Counted from the first letter of the stretch, positions 9,001 through 18,011 are shown. The stretch: DNA of 64,000 nt from Bog-473 sp963745175 (GCA_963745175.1 CAVUWK010000004.1:62001-126000), one strand, 5' to 3'. Notes: generated from the letters alone by a model not told the origin. Program-made: numbers and translations.

Positions 9001-9826
9001 CGACCGCGGCAGAGGTTGCGTCAGGTCCCTGCTCGGCCAGGAGGTCGTCGACACCCACGAACTTGACGAAGCCGACCGTCGCGGTGCGATGTTCTGACTC
9101 GGCCGTCGGATCAGCCAGCCGCCTCCGCAGGAGCCTCGGGATGCTGGCGGACACCATCTCCTCGGGGACGACGCGGATGGGCTCCGGCCCCGGCCCGCCC
9201 TCGACGACTCGACGCCCGCGGAGCAGGATCCCGGGGCCCTTGGCGTCCCCGATCGACGACTTCGAGAGATGGGAAGCCATCGCTCGGCTGACGAGGATCT
9301 CCCCCGCGTCAGCAGCATGCTCCATCTCGGTGGTGATCGTGGCCACCGGACCGGTCACGATCAGCTCGCGGTGGGCGTCGCCCACCCGGAAGAGGAGCAG
9401 GTCCCCCGAATGCAGGCCGACCGACATCCGGAGGTTGATCCGTCCGACCGAGGTCGCGAGCGTCCGCGCCTCGCGCAGTGCGGCGCGCATGGCGACGGCG
9501 GCCTCGGCACCGAGCACGGCGTGCTCGCCACGGGAGAACACCAGCAACAGCGCGTCTCCGCCGAACTTGAGGAGACTCCCGCCTTTCTCGTAGGCAACCG
9601 CCAGCATCCGCGAAAAGACGTGGTTGAGGATCTCGGTGAGCTCCTCGGCTCCGATGCGACCCTGCCGGGCGAGGCGCTCCGAGAGGGCGGTGAACCCGGA
9701 GATGTCCACGAAGCAGCACGTGCTGTCGATCGTCCGCCACAAGGCGTCCGGCGCGTCGAGGTCCCATTCCGCCAACAGCCGCGGAATGTACGGCGTGAGC
9801 CGGTCGGAATCCGTCGGAAAGCTCAT
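6046..9826 (-). CDS. Class III adenylate/guanylate cyclase with AAA ATPase and TPR, sAC (ADCY10)-like, one frameshift
   Basis: The start is ATG 9826 (MSFPTDSDRL). Residues 35-190 form cyclase domain C1 with metal aspartates D41 (FVDISGF) and D91 (FGGDALLLVF). Residues 245-415 form C2, where these are replaced (K255, GGKI at 302-305) but the transition-state pair N368/R372 (GDTVNLAAR) is kept. C1 lacks that pair, so one composite active site is expected, as in mammalian soluble cyclase. An ATPase domain follows (Walker A GERGSGKS at 462-469; LLVIVLEDMHW-like Walker B), then a TPR-rich C-terminus of about 500 residues. Near 6277 one extra base shifts the frame; the last about 77 residues to 6046 continue in the next frame. 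The protein is cytosolic; what activates it is unknown. Confidence 0.8.
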
Positions 9827-10074
9827 GGGCGGCGGGGACCTCCGCCCTCCCGTGCCAGGCGAACCAGTACTGCCGGCGCCCGTGAATGGTCGATAGCGGG
9901 GCTCATTGGTCGAAGGTGGCGATGTCTCGATGGGGACGAAACAACCCGTCGTGGGGTCGCGCCGCGGCCCAATGGTAACGGACTGTCTGGTTTTCGCGGG
10001 CCCGCCGTCGGTCCCGTGACTGACGGCGAAGAACGTGACCGCGCGACCCACCAAGGCCCGAGTGGGGCATCTCC

Positions 10075-10080
10075 TAGTCT
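10075..10080 (+). promoter_or_regulatory. -10 hexamer TAGTCT for a leaderless lipoprotein mRNA
   Basis: TAGTCT ends six bases before the ATG at 10087. This is the same spacing as at five other genes in this window. The 260 bases between the cyclase start (9826) and this gene hold nothing else that I recognise. Confidence 0.35.
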
Positions 10081-10086
10081 GACGGG

Positions 10087-10584
10087 ATGCGGTCCCCGGC
10101 GATCTGGCTCGCACTCGGAGCGCTCACCGTCCTCGGAGTGGCCTGCTCGAGCGCGCCGACGCACGGTCCGTCGACTGCAAACAGTCGTCTGCTCCATGCC
10201 CGCATGGACTCACGTCAGGTGGTCAGTCCGACACCGGGCCAACATGAACCCGCTCCGCCAGCGCTGACCCACGCCCAGGGGACCTTCGTCGGCCAACTGG
10301 ACATGGCGTCCAAGAAGCTGTCGTGGCACCTGACCTACTCCGGTCTCGGCACGCCCTCGGTGGTGATCGCCGATGTCCACTACGGCAAGGCCGGCCAATT
10401 CGGGGCTTTGCTGGTGCGGCTGTGCGCTCCGTGTCGTACCGTCCACCCCTCCGGCACCGTGACCGTCTCGGCGTCCGAAGGTGCCACGATCCTCTCGGGC
10501 GCAAGCTGGGTGACCCTCCTCACCTCCTCGTATCCCGACGGCGCCATCCGCGGGCAGATCGCCGCCTCCCCCTCGACCAGCTGA
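10087..10584 (+). CDS. CHRD-domain lipoprotein
   Basis: The protein begins MRSPAIWLALGALTVLGVACSS. This is a lipoprotein signal peptide with the lipobox L-G-V-A-C and the modified cysteine at residue 20. After a Pro/Thr linker, residues 60-160 match a CHRD domain, including the closing SYPDGAIRGQIA (family pattern YPxGEIRGQ). CHRD domains occur in secreted bacterial proteins and in chordin; their ligand in bacteria is not established. Residues CAPC (about 116-119) could form a disulfide. The gene converges on the permease gene 10627-11508. The product is anchored on the outer face of the membrane. Confidence 0.8.
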   Translation: MRSPAIWLALGALTVLGVACSSAPTHGPSTANSRLLHARMDSRQVVSPTPGQHEPAPPALTHAQGTFVGQLDMASKKLSWHLTYSGLGTPSVVIADVHYGKAGQFGALLVRLCAPCRTVHPSGTVTVSASEGATILSGASWVTLLTSSYPDGAIRGQIAASPSTS

Positions 10585-10626
10585 GCCAAGCGCGCCCTCG
10601 GCCAGGTATCGAGCCATCACCCGCCA

Positions 10627-11508
10627 TCAGCGGACGGCGGCCGCCAATCCGAGACCCAGTGGGGCCAGGATCCAGCCCCAGCGCACGGCGGCCACCACGA
10701 CTTCGGAGCGGTAGCCGTAGAGGACCGAGAGCTGCACGGGTTGAAACGACGGCGCGCTCAGCGCCGTGAGGACGGCCACCACGACAAGGGCGGTGGACCC
10801 GGCGAGCGAGGCCGCGACGGCGACGAGCGCGTAATAGGCGATCCGCAGCACGGTCAGCCCGGTCCATCGGCGCGCGGCATGGGCCGTGTGGGGCACCGCC
10901 AGGTTGTGGGGATGGATGACGGACCCGACGAAGAGGGCGGCGCCAGAGAAGGCCAGGAGGGGGCCGGCCAAGGTGAGGACGTCGGCGGTCCACGAGGGAG
11001 CGGCACCCACGAGGTGGAGCAGGAGACCGACCAGTGAGGCGAGGACCGGCGATTGGTCGACCCAGGTCGTCGAGCGGCGCTGGCGGAACGGGGCATCGCG
11101 CCGCATGAGGTGGACTGCGACGGCGTTCCAGGCCGTCGTGATCACGTTCGCCAGGACGGCGATCATCGTGCCGGCCGACCCGGAAAGGGCAGCCGCGGTG
11201 GGCACCACCCAGAAGCTGGCGTTAGGGCTGACGGCCCACGCCTCGAGGGAGCACTGCCCGCCACTCCGCTCACCCCTGGTGAGCAGGGTCGCGCCGAGGA
11301 GGAGCCACATCCCGGCCGACAGGGCGAGCGGTCCCAGCAGTTCGCTGAACGAGGTCAGCCGCCAGGCCGCCACGAGCGACAATGTCGCCGAGGTGGCCAA
11401 GATCTGGACCCGCAGAAAGACCGGCCAGCCCCGCTGCACGGTGGGGCCTGCGTGCGCCGTGCCCCAGCCCACCAGCCCACCCACGCTGAACCACACCAGG
11501 GTGAGCAC
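10627..11508 (-). CDS. Multi-spanning membrane protein, probable AEC-family permease
   Basis: The 293-residue protein starts with GTG at 11508 and is hydrophobic throughout, with about nine or ten membrane segments. Residues around 95-115 (SPNASFWVVPTAAALSGSAG) and the pseudo-symmetric second half ending YGYRSEVVVAAVRWGWILAPLG resemble auxin efflux carrier (AEC)/bile-acid-transporter-fold permeases. I am not sure of the family. It is divergent from the CADD-like gene across 73 bases that carry the latter's promoter. Substrate is unknown. Confidence 0.5.
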   Translation of the reverse strand: MLTLVWFSVGGLVGWGTAHAGPTVQRGWPVFLRVQILATSATLSLVAAWRLTSFSELLGPLALSAGMWLLLGATLLTRGERSGGQCSLEAWAVSPNASFWVVPTAAALSGSAGTMIAVLANVITTAWNAVAVHLMRRDAPFRQRRSTTWVDQSPVLASLVGLLLHLVGAAPSWTADVLTLAGPLLAFSGAALFVGSVIHPHNLAVPHTAHAARRWTGLTVLRIAYYALVAVAASLAGSTALVVVAVLTALSAPSFQPVQLSVLYGYRSEVVVAAVRWGWILAPLGLGLAAAVR

Positions 11509-11547
11509 ACCCCGATTGTGGCCGCTCTGGGACCCGGACCCGCCCAG

Positions 11548-11575
11548 TTGACGCTCATCGGGGAGCGGTTAAGGT
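11548..11575 (+). promoter_or_regulatory. Promoter of the CADD-like gene, leaderless
   Basis: TTGACG (11548-11553) and TAAGGT (11570-11575) are 16 bases apart. The ATG at 11582 begins seven bases after the -10, so the message should be leaderless. This is one of the best sigma-70-type promoters in the window. Confidence 0.5.
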
Positions 11576-11581
11576 GCCCCG

Positions 11582-12241
11582 ATGCACACTCAACCGATCC
11601 ACGAGGTGCTTGCGGAGGCGATTGTCGGGCGTCACTTGCTCACGCACCCCTTTTACCGTCGCTGGGAAGCCGGCACCCTGAGCGAGGGTGAGCTGGCCGC
11701 CTACGCGGAGCAATATCGGCACATTGAGCGGGAGCTCCCGGTCACGCTCGCGGCCATTGCCGCGGCGCTGCCACCGGGGCGGGCCCGCGAGCTCGTGGAG
11801 GCGAACCTCGCCGATGAGCTCGGCTCCCCCGAACCCCACGCGCAGCTCTTCGAGACGTTCGCGGGGCCGGCCGGCGCCGCACTTGACGCGCCCGCGACGC
11901 CCTCGACGGCGGCACTGTTGGCCGTCGTGCGGACGACGGCGTCGAACGACCCGGTGGCGGCACTGGCCATGGTGGCCGCCTACGAGGTCCAGGCCGCCGA
12001 CATCGCAGGCTCGAAGGGCGAGGGCCTGCGCCGCCACTACGGCTTCGACGAGGACGGCACCCGCTTTTGGGACGTGCACCGCACCCAGGAGGTGGACCAC
12101 GCCGGATGGTCGATCGAGGCCCTGACGGCACTCGACGCCGACCCTGACATCGTGCAGGCGGCGGCGTCCGTGTCGGCCGACTCGTGGTGGCTCTTTCTCA
12201 GCGAGCGCGAAGAGCTGGCTCCGGCCGGCGCAGCTTGTTGA
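11582..12241 (+). CDS. CADD/PqqC-like heme-oxygenase-fold diiron protein, candidate p-aminobenzoate synthase
   Basis: The 219-residue all-helical protein belongs to the heme-oxygenase-like diiron (HDO) superfamily. The metal ligand pattern is complete: E79, H86, E135, H166, E170 and H173. The spacing matches Chlamydia CADD (E81, H88, E142, H174, D178, H181 as I recall), with Asp replaced by Glu at one ligand. The residues reported as self-sacrificed in CADD also align: Tyr25 (HPFYRRW) and Lys145 (GSKGEG), ten after E135 as in CADD. CADD makes p-aminobenzoate for folate without PabABC. A folate operon lies 13 kb away, so that role is plausible here but inferred. PqqC-like oxidase activity is the alternative. 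Confidence 0.7.
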   Translation: MHTQPIHEVLAEAIVGRHLLTHPFYRRWEAGTLSEGELAAYAEQYRHIERELPVTLAAIAAALPPGRARELVEANLADELGSPEPHAQLFETFAGPAGAALDAPATPSTAALLAVVRTTASNDPVAALAMVAAYEVQAADIAGSKGEGLRRHYGFDEDGTRFWDVHRTQEVDHAGWSIEALTALDADPDIVQAAASVSADSWWLFLSEREELAPAGAAC

Positions 12242-12247
12242 GGCTGC

Positions 12248-13576
12248 TCAGCTGAGCGTGCCGTAGCGGGCCGCGGCCTGGGCAAAGGCAGCGGAGCGCT
12301 CCCGGTAGTCGCCGAAACGCCCGAAGCTGGGCGCGGCGGGCGAGAGCAGCACCACGCCACCTTCGGGCGCCCACGTGACCGCGGCCTCGACCGCGGCGTC
12401 GAGGTTCACGGCATCGATCACTTCGACACGCCCGCCGGTGACGTCCCGCACCGTCTGGCCGATGCGCGGCCCGTTGTCCGGCATGGTCACGACGAGCGTC
12501 GGCGCGTTGCGTCCAGCGATCGTCCGGCCGAGCGGCGTGTAGTCGAGGCCCCGGTCGTGTCCACCGACGAGCAGTGCGACAGGTCGCTCGGCGAACGCTT
12601 CCAGCGCGGCCTGCGCGGGCAGCACGTTGGTCGACAGGCCGTCATCGACGAACTCGACCGCCCCGACCGAGCCCAGGGACCGGCACCGGCTGGGGAGCCC
12701 GTCGAAACCCTGCGCTGCTTCGGCCAGCCGGTCGCCGTCGGAGGCGCCGGGGATGCCCAGGCCCTCGAGCACCGCACGGGCCACCGAGGCGTTGCGCGCG
12801 TTGTGCGGCCCGGTCAGACCGAGCGACCGCGACCAGGCGGCGTCCCGCTCCACATCGGCCGCGCCCACCCAGCGGACGTGCGGACCGAGGAGTCCGGCTT
12901 GTGCGCGCAGTTCCCCGTCCGCACCGTCGGCGAGGGCCAGCGTCACCCCGGGCTTGGTGCACAGGGAGAGCTTGTCGGCGTAGTAACGCTCGACCGTGCC
13001 GTGCCAGTCGAGATGGTCCGGTGACAGAGAGGTGACGGCGACCACCCGGGGCGCGTTGGCCAGGTCGGGGACCTGGAAGCTCGACGTCTCGACGATCCAG
13101 TAGTCCGGCGCCGGATCGGCGGAGGGGTCCCAGGGCGGGTGCCCGATGTTCCCGCCGGCCCGGGCCACAAAGCCGAGCCCGGTGAGCAGGTGCACGGCCA
13201 GCGCTGTCGTGGTGCTCTTGCCCTTCGTGCCGGTGATGCAGGCCACCCGGGTCGGATCGGCCTCCGCCATGAAGAGACCGAGTCCACCGCAGACGACGAC
13301 TCCCGCCTCCTCGAGGTGGGCCACCTCGGGCCGGTAGCGGCTGATGCCCGGGCTCTTGACCACGACGTCGCAGCCGGTCAGCGCGGCCAGCCCGCCGCTG
13401 TCAGTCGCCATGACCTCGAGCCCGTCGATCGCGGGTGAGGCAGGTGCGTCGTCGACGAGCACCGGATCGCGACCCATGGACCGGAGCCGACGGACGCTGG
13501 CCTGCCCCTCGACGCCGAGGCCCCAGACGCCGACGGACGCGTCAGCGAGCGCGGACCAGGAGATCGGTTGGCGCAT
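12248..13576 (-). CDS. murD2: UDP-MurNAc-L-Ala ligase of MurD type, probably MurD2 (L-glutamate adding)
   Basis: The start is ATG 13576 (MRQPISWSALADASVGVWGLGVEGQAS), overlapping the murL 3' end by 35 bases; a longer upstream frame is not real. The protein has a Rossmann-like N-domain, the Mur ligase ATP site GTKGKSTTT, an invariant ETSSFQ-like segment and a GPHNARN motif, then a C-terminal domain with GGHDRGLDY and LLSPAAPSFGRFGDYRERS typical of MurD. At 442 residues it is a normal length. MurD adds D-Glu to UDP-MurNAc-L-Ala. The MurD2 relatives paired with MurL, described in Xanthomonas, add L-Glu instead. The tight linkage to murL supports MurD2, but substrate preference cannot be read directly from sequence. 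Confidence 0.75.
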   Translation of the reverse strand: MRQPISWSALADASVGVWGLGVEGQASVRRLRSMGRDPVLVDDAPASPAIDGLEVMATDSGGLAALTGCDVVVKSPGISRYRPEVAHLEEAGVVVCGGLGLFMAEADPTRVACITGTKGKSTTTALAVHLLTGLGFVARAGGNIGHPPWDPSADPAPDYWIVETSSFQVPDLANAPRVVAVTSLSPDHLDWHGTVERYYADKLSLCTKPGVTLALADGADGELRAQAGLLGPHVRWVGAADVERDAAWSRSLGLTGPHNARNASVARAVLEGLGIPGASDGDRLAEAAQGFDGLPSRCRSLGSVGAVEFVDDGLSTNVLPAQAALEAFAERPVALLVGGHDRGLDYTPLGRTIAGRNAPTLVVTMPDNGPRIGQTVRDVTGGRVEVIDAVNLDAAVEAAVTWAPEGGVVLLSPAAPSFGRFGDYRERSAAFAQAAARYGTLS

Positions 13577-14876
13577 AGCGATCCGGGATCCGGTGGGTGC
13601 CGAGCGGCTGGAGGAGAGCGGTGGGGTCAGCGGGCGCGGCCGTGGCCAGTTCGGCGCGCAGGCGCGCCAGCAGCTCGGTGCCGGCACGGTCCTCCCGCCG
13701 TGCCGCGAGCAGCGTGGCGGCCCGGCATTCGTCGGTGTCGCCCACGCACTCGAACGGCTTCGCGCCACTGCCCAGGTCGAGGAGCGCCCGGAACCGCTCC
13801 TCGTTGCCCGGGTCCTGCAGGGGCTCGTTGCCGGCGAACACGGCCTCGAGCTCGGCGCGGTCCAGGAACGGGGCGAGGACGAGGTCGATGAAGCAGCACT
13901 TGTCACAGCGGCCGCACCAGTGGTCGAGCCGCTCTGCCGGGTCCTGGTGAAAGGCGCGGTTACAGCTGCGAAAGGCGCGGTGGTACCGCGTCAGGAGCGC
14001 GAACTGCTGGGCGACCCACAGCTCGCTGCGGGGGCGCAGGTAGGAGAACACCGAGATGCCCGGTCCCAGTGCCCCGAGGACGAGGTCACCGAAGGCCCGC
14101 TCGAACTCCTCGCCCTTGGACCATTGGTGGTTCACGGCGACCCCGTCGGCCACCACGGTCGGCACGGAGGCGGACCACTCGTTGGAGAGCACGACGGCGT
14201 CGCGCCGTTCGAGCACCGCGGCCACGAGGGCGGCGGCGGTGATGACGGCGGTGACGGGCACGTGCCCGTTGAGGAACCCGAGCTCGGCGGAGCGACGGAC
14301 GAGCGGGTCGATCTGCCGGGTGATGCGCGTGACGGGCAGCCCGGTCAACGCGGCGGCGTCTTCGATGGCGGCGAAGCGCTCGCCGGGCGGCTCGAGGACG
14401 CACAGCGCCGCGTCGGGATGGTCGCCGGCGAGGGCCTCCACCGTCACGATGGAGTCGATACCGCCGCCGAAGGGGATCAGGGGCCGACCGGGTTCGGGAT
14501 CGAAGGGGACCGGCGCCGTCGCCGCAGCTTCCGGGCCTTCGAGCCGCAGGCCCCGGAGGTCGAGGCCGTTGCGGTAGGCGAACTCGCCGAGGCCGTTCAC
14601 GTAGTAGGCGCGGAGGAAGTCCCGCTCGGGCGCCGTCGTCTCCAGCTCACCCAGGTCGATCAGGGGAGCCGCGGACGTCTTGTAGTACGACACGCCGGCC
14701 AGCAGGTACAGGATGCGCACGGCGGCCAGCACCGCGGGGTCCTCCCAGGTGCCGCCGCGCTCGAAGGTGAAGCGTTCCGTGAAGGGGTGGTCGGCCGTCG
14801 AATAGCGGCAGGTGACGGTCGAGTCCGCCGGGTCGATGGCGAAGCCGTCGTAGCGGAACCGGTCGGGTGGAGGCAT
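13542..14876 (-). CDS. murL: MurL, UDP-MurNAc-L-Ala-L-Glu epimerase
   Basis: The 444-residue protein carries PLIPFGGGIDSIVTVEAL near residue 160, a PP-loop-like nucleotide site. A cysteine cluster, HWCGRCDKCCFID, lies near residue 315. These match MurL, which uses ATP to epimerise the terminal L-Glu of the UDP-MurNAc dipeptide to D-Glu, giving an alternative to glutamate racemase. The downstream murD2 overlaps it, so the pair would load L-Glu and then invert it. Start ATG 14876 follows 85 bases of spacer after pgeF. No glutamate racemase gene is seen here, but the rest of the genome is not visible. Confidence 0.8.
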   Translation of the reverse strand: MPPPDRFRYDGFAIDPADSTVTCRYSTADHPFTERFTFERGGTWEDPAVLAAVRILYLLAGVSYYKTSAAPLIDLGELETTAPERDFLRAYYVNGLGEFAYRNGLDLRGLRLEGPEAAATAPVPFDPEPGRPLIPFGGGIDSIVTVEALAGDHPDAALCVLEPPGERFAAIEDAAALTGLPVTRITRQIDPLVRRSAELGFLNGHVPVTAVITAAALVAAVLERRDAVVLSNEWSASVPTVVADGVAVNHQWSKGEEFERAFGDLVLGALGPGISVFSYLRPRSELWVAQQFALLTRYHRAFRSCNRAFHQDPAERLDHWCGRCDKCCFIDLVLAPFLDRAELEAVFAGNEPLQDPGNEERFRALLDLGSGAKPFECVGDTDECRAATLLAARREDRAGTELLARLRAELATAAPADPTALLQPLGTHRIPDRYAPTDLLVRAR

Positions 14877-14960
14877 GCAGTGTGGGGTGGCCCGGCGGTC
14901 CGGGTCTGCCCATGCTACGGCGCAGCCGGCCCGGCACCGGCCCCAATCGAGGGGAGGAAA

Positions 14961-15796
14961 TCAGCCGACGAGGCGCGCCAGCAGGGCGAACCGCCCGCAG
15001 GGGCGCCGGGCGCGGTCGCTGAAGAAGTCCTCGTCGGCCGTGGTGGCGCCGCAGTCGAGGATGTGGTCGGCCCGGACCCCGCCCGCCAGGAGCTGCTGAC
15101 GGTTCGCCGCAACCAGATCGACGAGCCAGTGGCCGGGACCATCGGGCCGCGCCACGGCACGGTCGAGGGCGGCCGGGTGGACCGCATCCGACAGCGCCCG
15201 CACGACCTCGTCGGAGACCTGGTAACGGTCGCGGTGCACGGCCGGTCCGAGGAAGACGCGTACCCGCCCGGGGCGGGCGCCGCAGTCCTGCATGGCGCGC
15301 AGTGCGCTGCCGACCGCCCCGGCGGCCGTCCCGCGCCAGCCCGCGTGGACCGCCGCGAGGACCCCGGCGTCGTGATCGACCAGAGCGAGCGGGAGGCAGT
15401 CCGCGACCAGGATGGCGAGCGTGATCCCGGGCGCGGTCGTGACGAGGATGTCGACATCGGGGACGGCGTCGGCCTCAGACCGGGTGCCGCGCCCCGATCC
15501 CCGGGGCCCACGTGCGCCGCCGCGGCGCCGTGCACCTGACGGGCGAAGACCACGGTGTCGAGGTCGACGCCGAAGGCCGCCGCCGCCCGGGCCCGGTTGT
15601 CGATGACGGCGTCGGGGCGGTCGCCCACGTGCAGACCGAGGTTGAGGGTCTCGTAGGGGGCCACCGACCCGCCGCCGTGCCGCGTCGTGACGGCCACTGC
15701 GGCCCCGTGGTCAGGTGTTTCGTCCCAGCGCAGGAGAGGGACGACCGGGGGATCGGGCACGGCCCTCGACCCTACCGAGTGCACCGCCGGGATCAC
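14961..15796 (-). CDS. pgeF: PgeF/YlmD-type laccase-domain protein (peptidoglycan editing factor), frameshifted
   Basis: The N-terminal half from GTG 15796 reads VTTRHGGGSVAPYETLNLGLHVGDRPDAV...FARQVHG. The second half lies in another frame: VADCLPLALVDHDAGVLAAVHAGWRGTAAG, ending LLARLVG. Together they are a complete Cu-oxidase_4 (YfiH/YlmD) protein with the Zn-type motifs H-G, D-C-P and H-A-G-W-R-G. The break is near 15490, one base missing in a G/C run. This family is reported to remove wrongly built muropeptide precursors and to act on purine nucleosides. Its place next to murL and murD2 fits precursor editing. Probably intact in the real genome. Confidence 0.75.
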
Positions 15797-15839
15797 ATAC
15801 TGTCAAGCGTGACGAGACCGAGATGAGAGAGGTGCGACG

Positions 15840-16727
15840 ATGGGACTGAATCTCGATGCGGTGGGGACCACCTCGGAACCAACCGAGCGGTCGTGGGACT
15901 CCAAGGACGCGCTCCTCTACGCCCTCGGGGTGGGCGCCGGCGCCCTTGATCCCACCGGCTTCGAACTGGAGTTCACCACCGAGAACTCCGACGGGGTGAC
16001 CCAGCGCGTCCTGCCGACGTTCACCACCATCATCGGACAGGGCGGCGGCCGGACGTCGCTCGGCGACTACGACCCGGCGATGCTGGTCCACGGGGAGCAG
16101 TCCATCCGCCTCCACGGTGAGCTGCCGGTGGCGGGGACGGTGTCGACCACGACCACGGTGGCCGGCATGTACGACAAGGGCGCGGCCGGCCTGGTCGTGC
16201 TCGAGAGCGAGTCGCGGCATGTCGGGAGCGGAGAAACGGCCTTCACCAGCCGGTCCGCCCTGTTCATCCGCGGCGTCGGCGGCTTCGGCGGGCCGCGCAA
16301 CCCGGAAGGCGACGAGGAGAGCACGCTGGCCGCCGAGCCGCTGCCGACGCGTGAGCCGGACGAGGTCGTCTCCTACACCACCCGCACCGATCAGGCGCTC
16401 CTCTACCGGTTGAGCGGCGATCGCAACCCGCTGCACTCCGACCCGACCTTCGCCAAGAGGGCCGGTTTCGACAGGCCGATCCTGCACGGCCTGTGCACCT
16501 ACGGCTTCACCGGACGCGCCCTGCTCCACGCCGCGTGCGGCTCGGACCCGGCGCGCTTCGGCGCCATGCGCGCCCGCTTCTCCAAGCCGACCATGCCGGG
16601 AGACACGCTGACCGTCTCCCTGTGGGACATCGGCGACAGCGCCAAGGGCGCCTACCGGTTCCGCACCGAGACCCAGCGTGGGGAGACCGTGATCGACGCC
16701 GGGCTGTTCTTCTCAGCGGCCGGCTGA
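15840..16727 (+). CDS. MaoC-family (R)-specific enoyl-CoA hydratase 2
   Basis: The 295-residue protein has two hot-dog folds. An N-terminal non-catalytic one is followed by a C-terminal domain with the hydratase-2 motif YRLSGDRNPLHSDPTFAKRAGF, then PILHGLCTYG. The catalytic Asp and His are those in SGDRNPLH. It hydrates trans-2-enoyl-CoA to (3R)-hydroxyacyl-CoA, as in peroxisomal-type beta-oxidation or steroid side-chain degradation in actinobacteria. Start ATG 15840 has a purine-rich GAGAGAGG stretch upstream. It overlaps the zur gene tail to tail by 15 bases. Substrate chain length is unknown. Confidence 0.85.
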   Translation: MGLNLDAVGTTSEPTERSWDSKDALLYALGVGAGALDPTGFELEFTTENSDGVTQRVLPTFTTIIGQGGGRTSLGDYDPAMLVHGEQSIRLHGELPVAGTVSTTTTVAGMYDKGAAGLVVLESESRHVGSGETAFTSRSALFIRGVGGFGGPRNPEGDEESTLAAEPLPTREPDEVVSYTTRTDQALLYRLSGDRNPLHSDPTFAKRAGFDRPILHGLCTYGFTGRALLHAACGSDPARFGAMRARFSKPTMPGDTLTVSLWDIGDSAKGAYRFRTETQRGETVIDAGLFFSAAG

Positions 16728-17156
16728 ACCCGCTGCGGCGGGTCGGGCCCGGCAGTCGGCGCACACGCCGAAGATCTCGACCGTGTGCGTGACCTCGCTG
16801 TAGCCGAGGTCCGTCGCCGTCGTCTCGGCCCACCGTTCGAGGTCCGGAAGCTCCACTTCGGTGCCGCGCCCGCAGCGACGGCACACCACGTGGTGGTGGT
16901 GACTCTCGCTGTGGCAGCGGCGGTAGACGAGCTCGCCGTCTGCGGTCTGGAGGGCATCGAGCTGGCCCTCGTCGGTGAGCAGGGCGAGGTGCCGGTAGAC
17001 GGTCGTCAGCCCGACCGTCTCGCCCGAGGCCCGCAGCGCGGCATGGATGTCCTGCGCACTGCGGAAGTTGTCCGAGCCCAGCACGACGTTGAGCACCGCG
17101 TCGCCCTGGCGCGTCCGCCGCGACGTGCGGGCCGGGTGCTCGGCGTGCTCAACCAC
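16713..17156 (-). CDS. zur: Fur-family zinc uptake regulator Zur
   Basis: The 147-residue Fur-fold repressor has a winged helix with TVYRHLALLTDEG, the dimer metal region ESHHHHVVCRRCGRGTEVE, and a second CxxC (VCADCRA). The two CxxC pairs form the structural zinc site. It starts with GTG 17156 and overlaps znuB by eight bases as the last gene of znuA-znuC-znuB-zur. That linkage makes zinc, rather than iron, the likely effector. With zinc bound it should repress znuA transcription. Confidence 0.85.
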   Translation of the reverse strand: MVEHAEHPARTSRRTRQGDAVLNVVLGSDNFRSAQDIHAALRASGETVGLTTVYRHLALLTDEGQLDALQTADGELVYRRCHSESHHHHVVCRRCGRGTEVELPDLERWAETTATDLGYSEVTHTVEIFGVCADCRARPAAAGSAGR

Positions 17157-18011
17157 GGCTCAACTCTGCCAGGTCCGGCGCGGCGATCCGGTCCCTCCGC
17201 CGGGAGGCCACGGCGGGTCCGGCGAGGCGGGCCACGACGTAGAAGGAAAAGCTGATGGCCACGATCAGCACGCTCGGCTTGACCGTCGGGAACTGGAAGC
17301 TGAGCAGAAGTCCGCCGTCGGCCGCCAGCACCGCCATGACGACGGAGAGCACCGTGACGACGAACGGGTTGGCGCTCAGGCGCTGGGCCGCCGCAGCCGG
17401 TGTGATGGCCAGGCTCAGCACCAGCAGCGTCCCCACGATCTGCGCCGCCTCGGTCACCGTGATGGCGAGGACGAACAAGAAGACGATGCCGAGCAGACCC
17501 GTCGGCACGCCGCTGGCCCGGGCGACGTCGGGATCGATCGAGGCGAAGAGCAGTGGCCGCCGGATGGCCGTGAGGACGATGGCCACCACCACGGCGATGA
17601 CACCGAGGAGGAGGATCTGGCCCGAGCTGATGCCGAAGATGTTGCCGAAGAGGATGTTCAGCGCCTCGCTGGCATAGCCGTGGTAGTAGCCGAGGAGGAA
17701 CACGCCGAGGCCGAGCCCCGCCGCCAGGATCACGCCGATGGTCGAGTCGCGCTCGGCGGCGCGCTGTCCGAGCAGGCCGATGAGCGTGGCCACGATCAAG
17801 GCGCCGACGAGCGCGCCCGCGAGCGGGTTGTTCGCGACGAGCAACCCCGCCACCGCTCCGGTGAAGGCGAGCTCGCTCGTGCCGTGCACGGCGAAGGACA
17901 TGGTGCGGGTGATGACGAACGGGCCGATGAGGCCGCAGCTGACCGCAACGAGGAAGGCCGCCTCGAGCGCGTGCTGGGCGAAGCCGAACTGGAGGTAGAA
18001 CCCGATGCCCA

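Noticed and set aside
13344..15539. A 731-residue plus-strand frame over murD2-murL-pgeF
   Set aside because: It is low-complexity, Gly/Arg/Glu-rich sequence typical of GC-rich antisense frames and overlaps well-supported genes.
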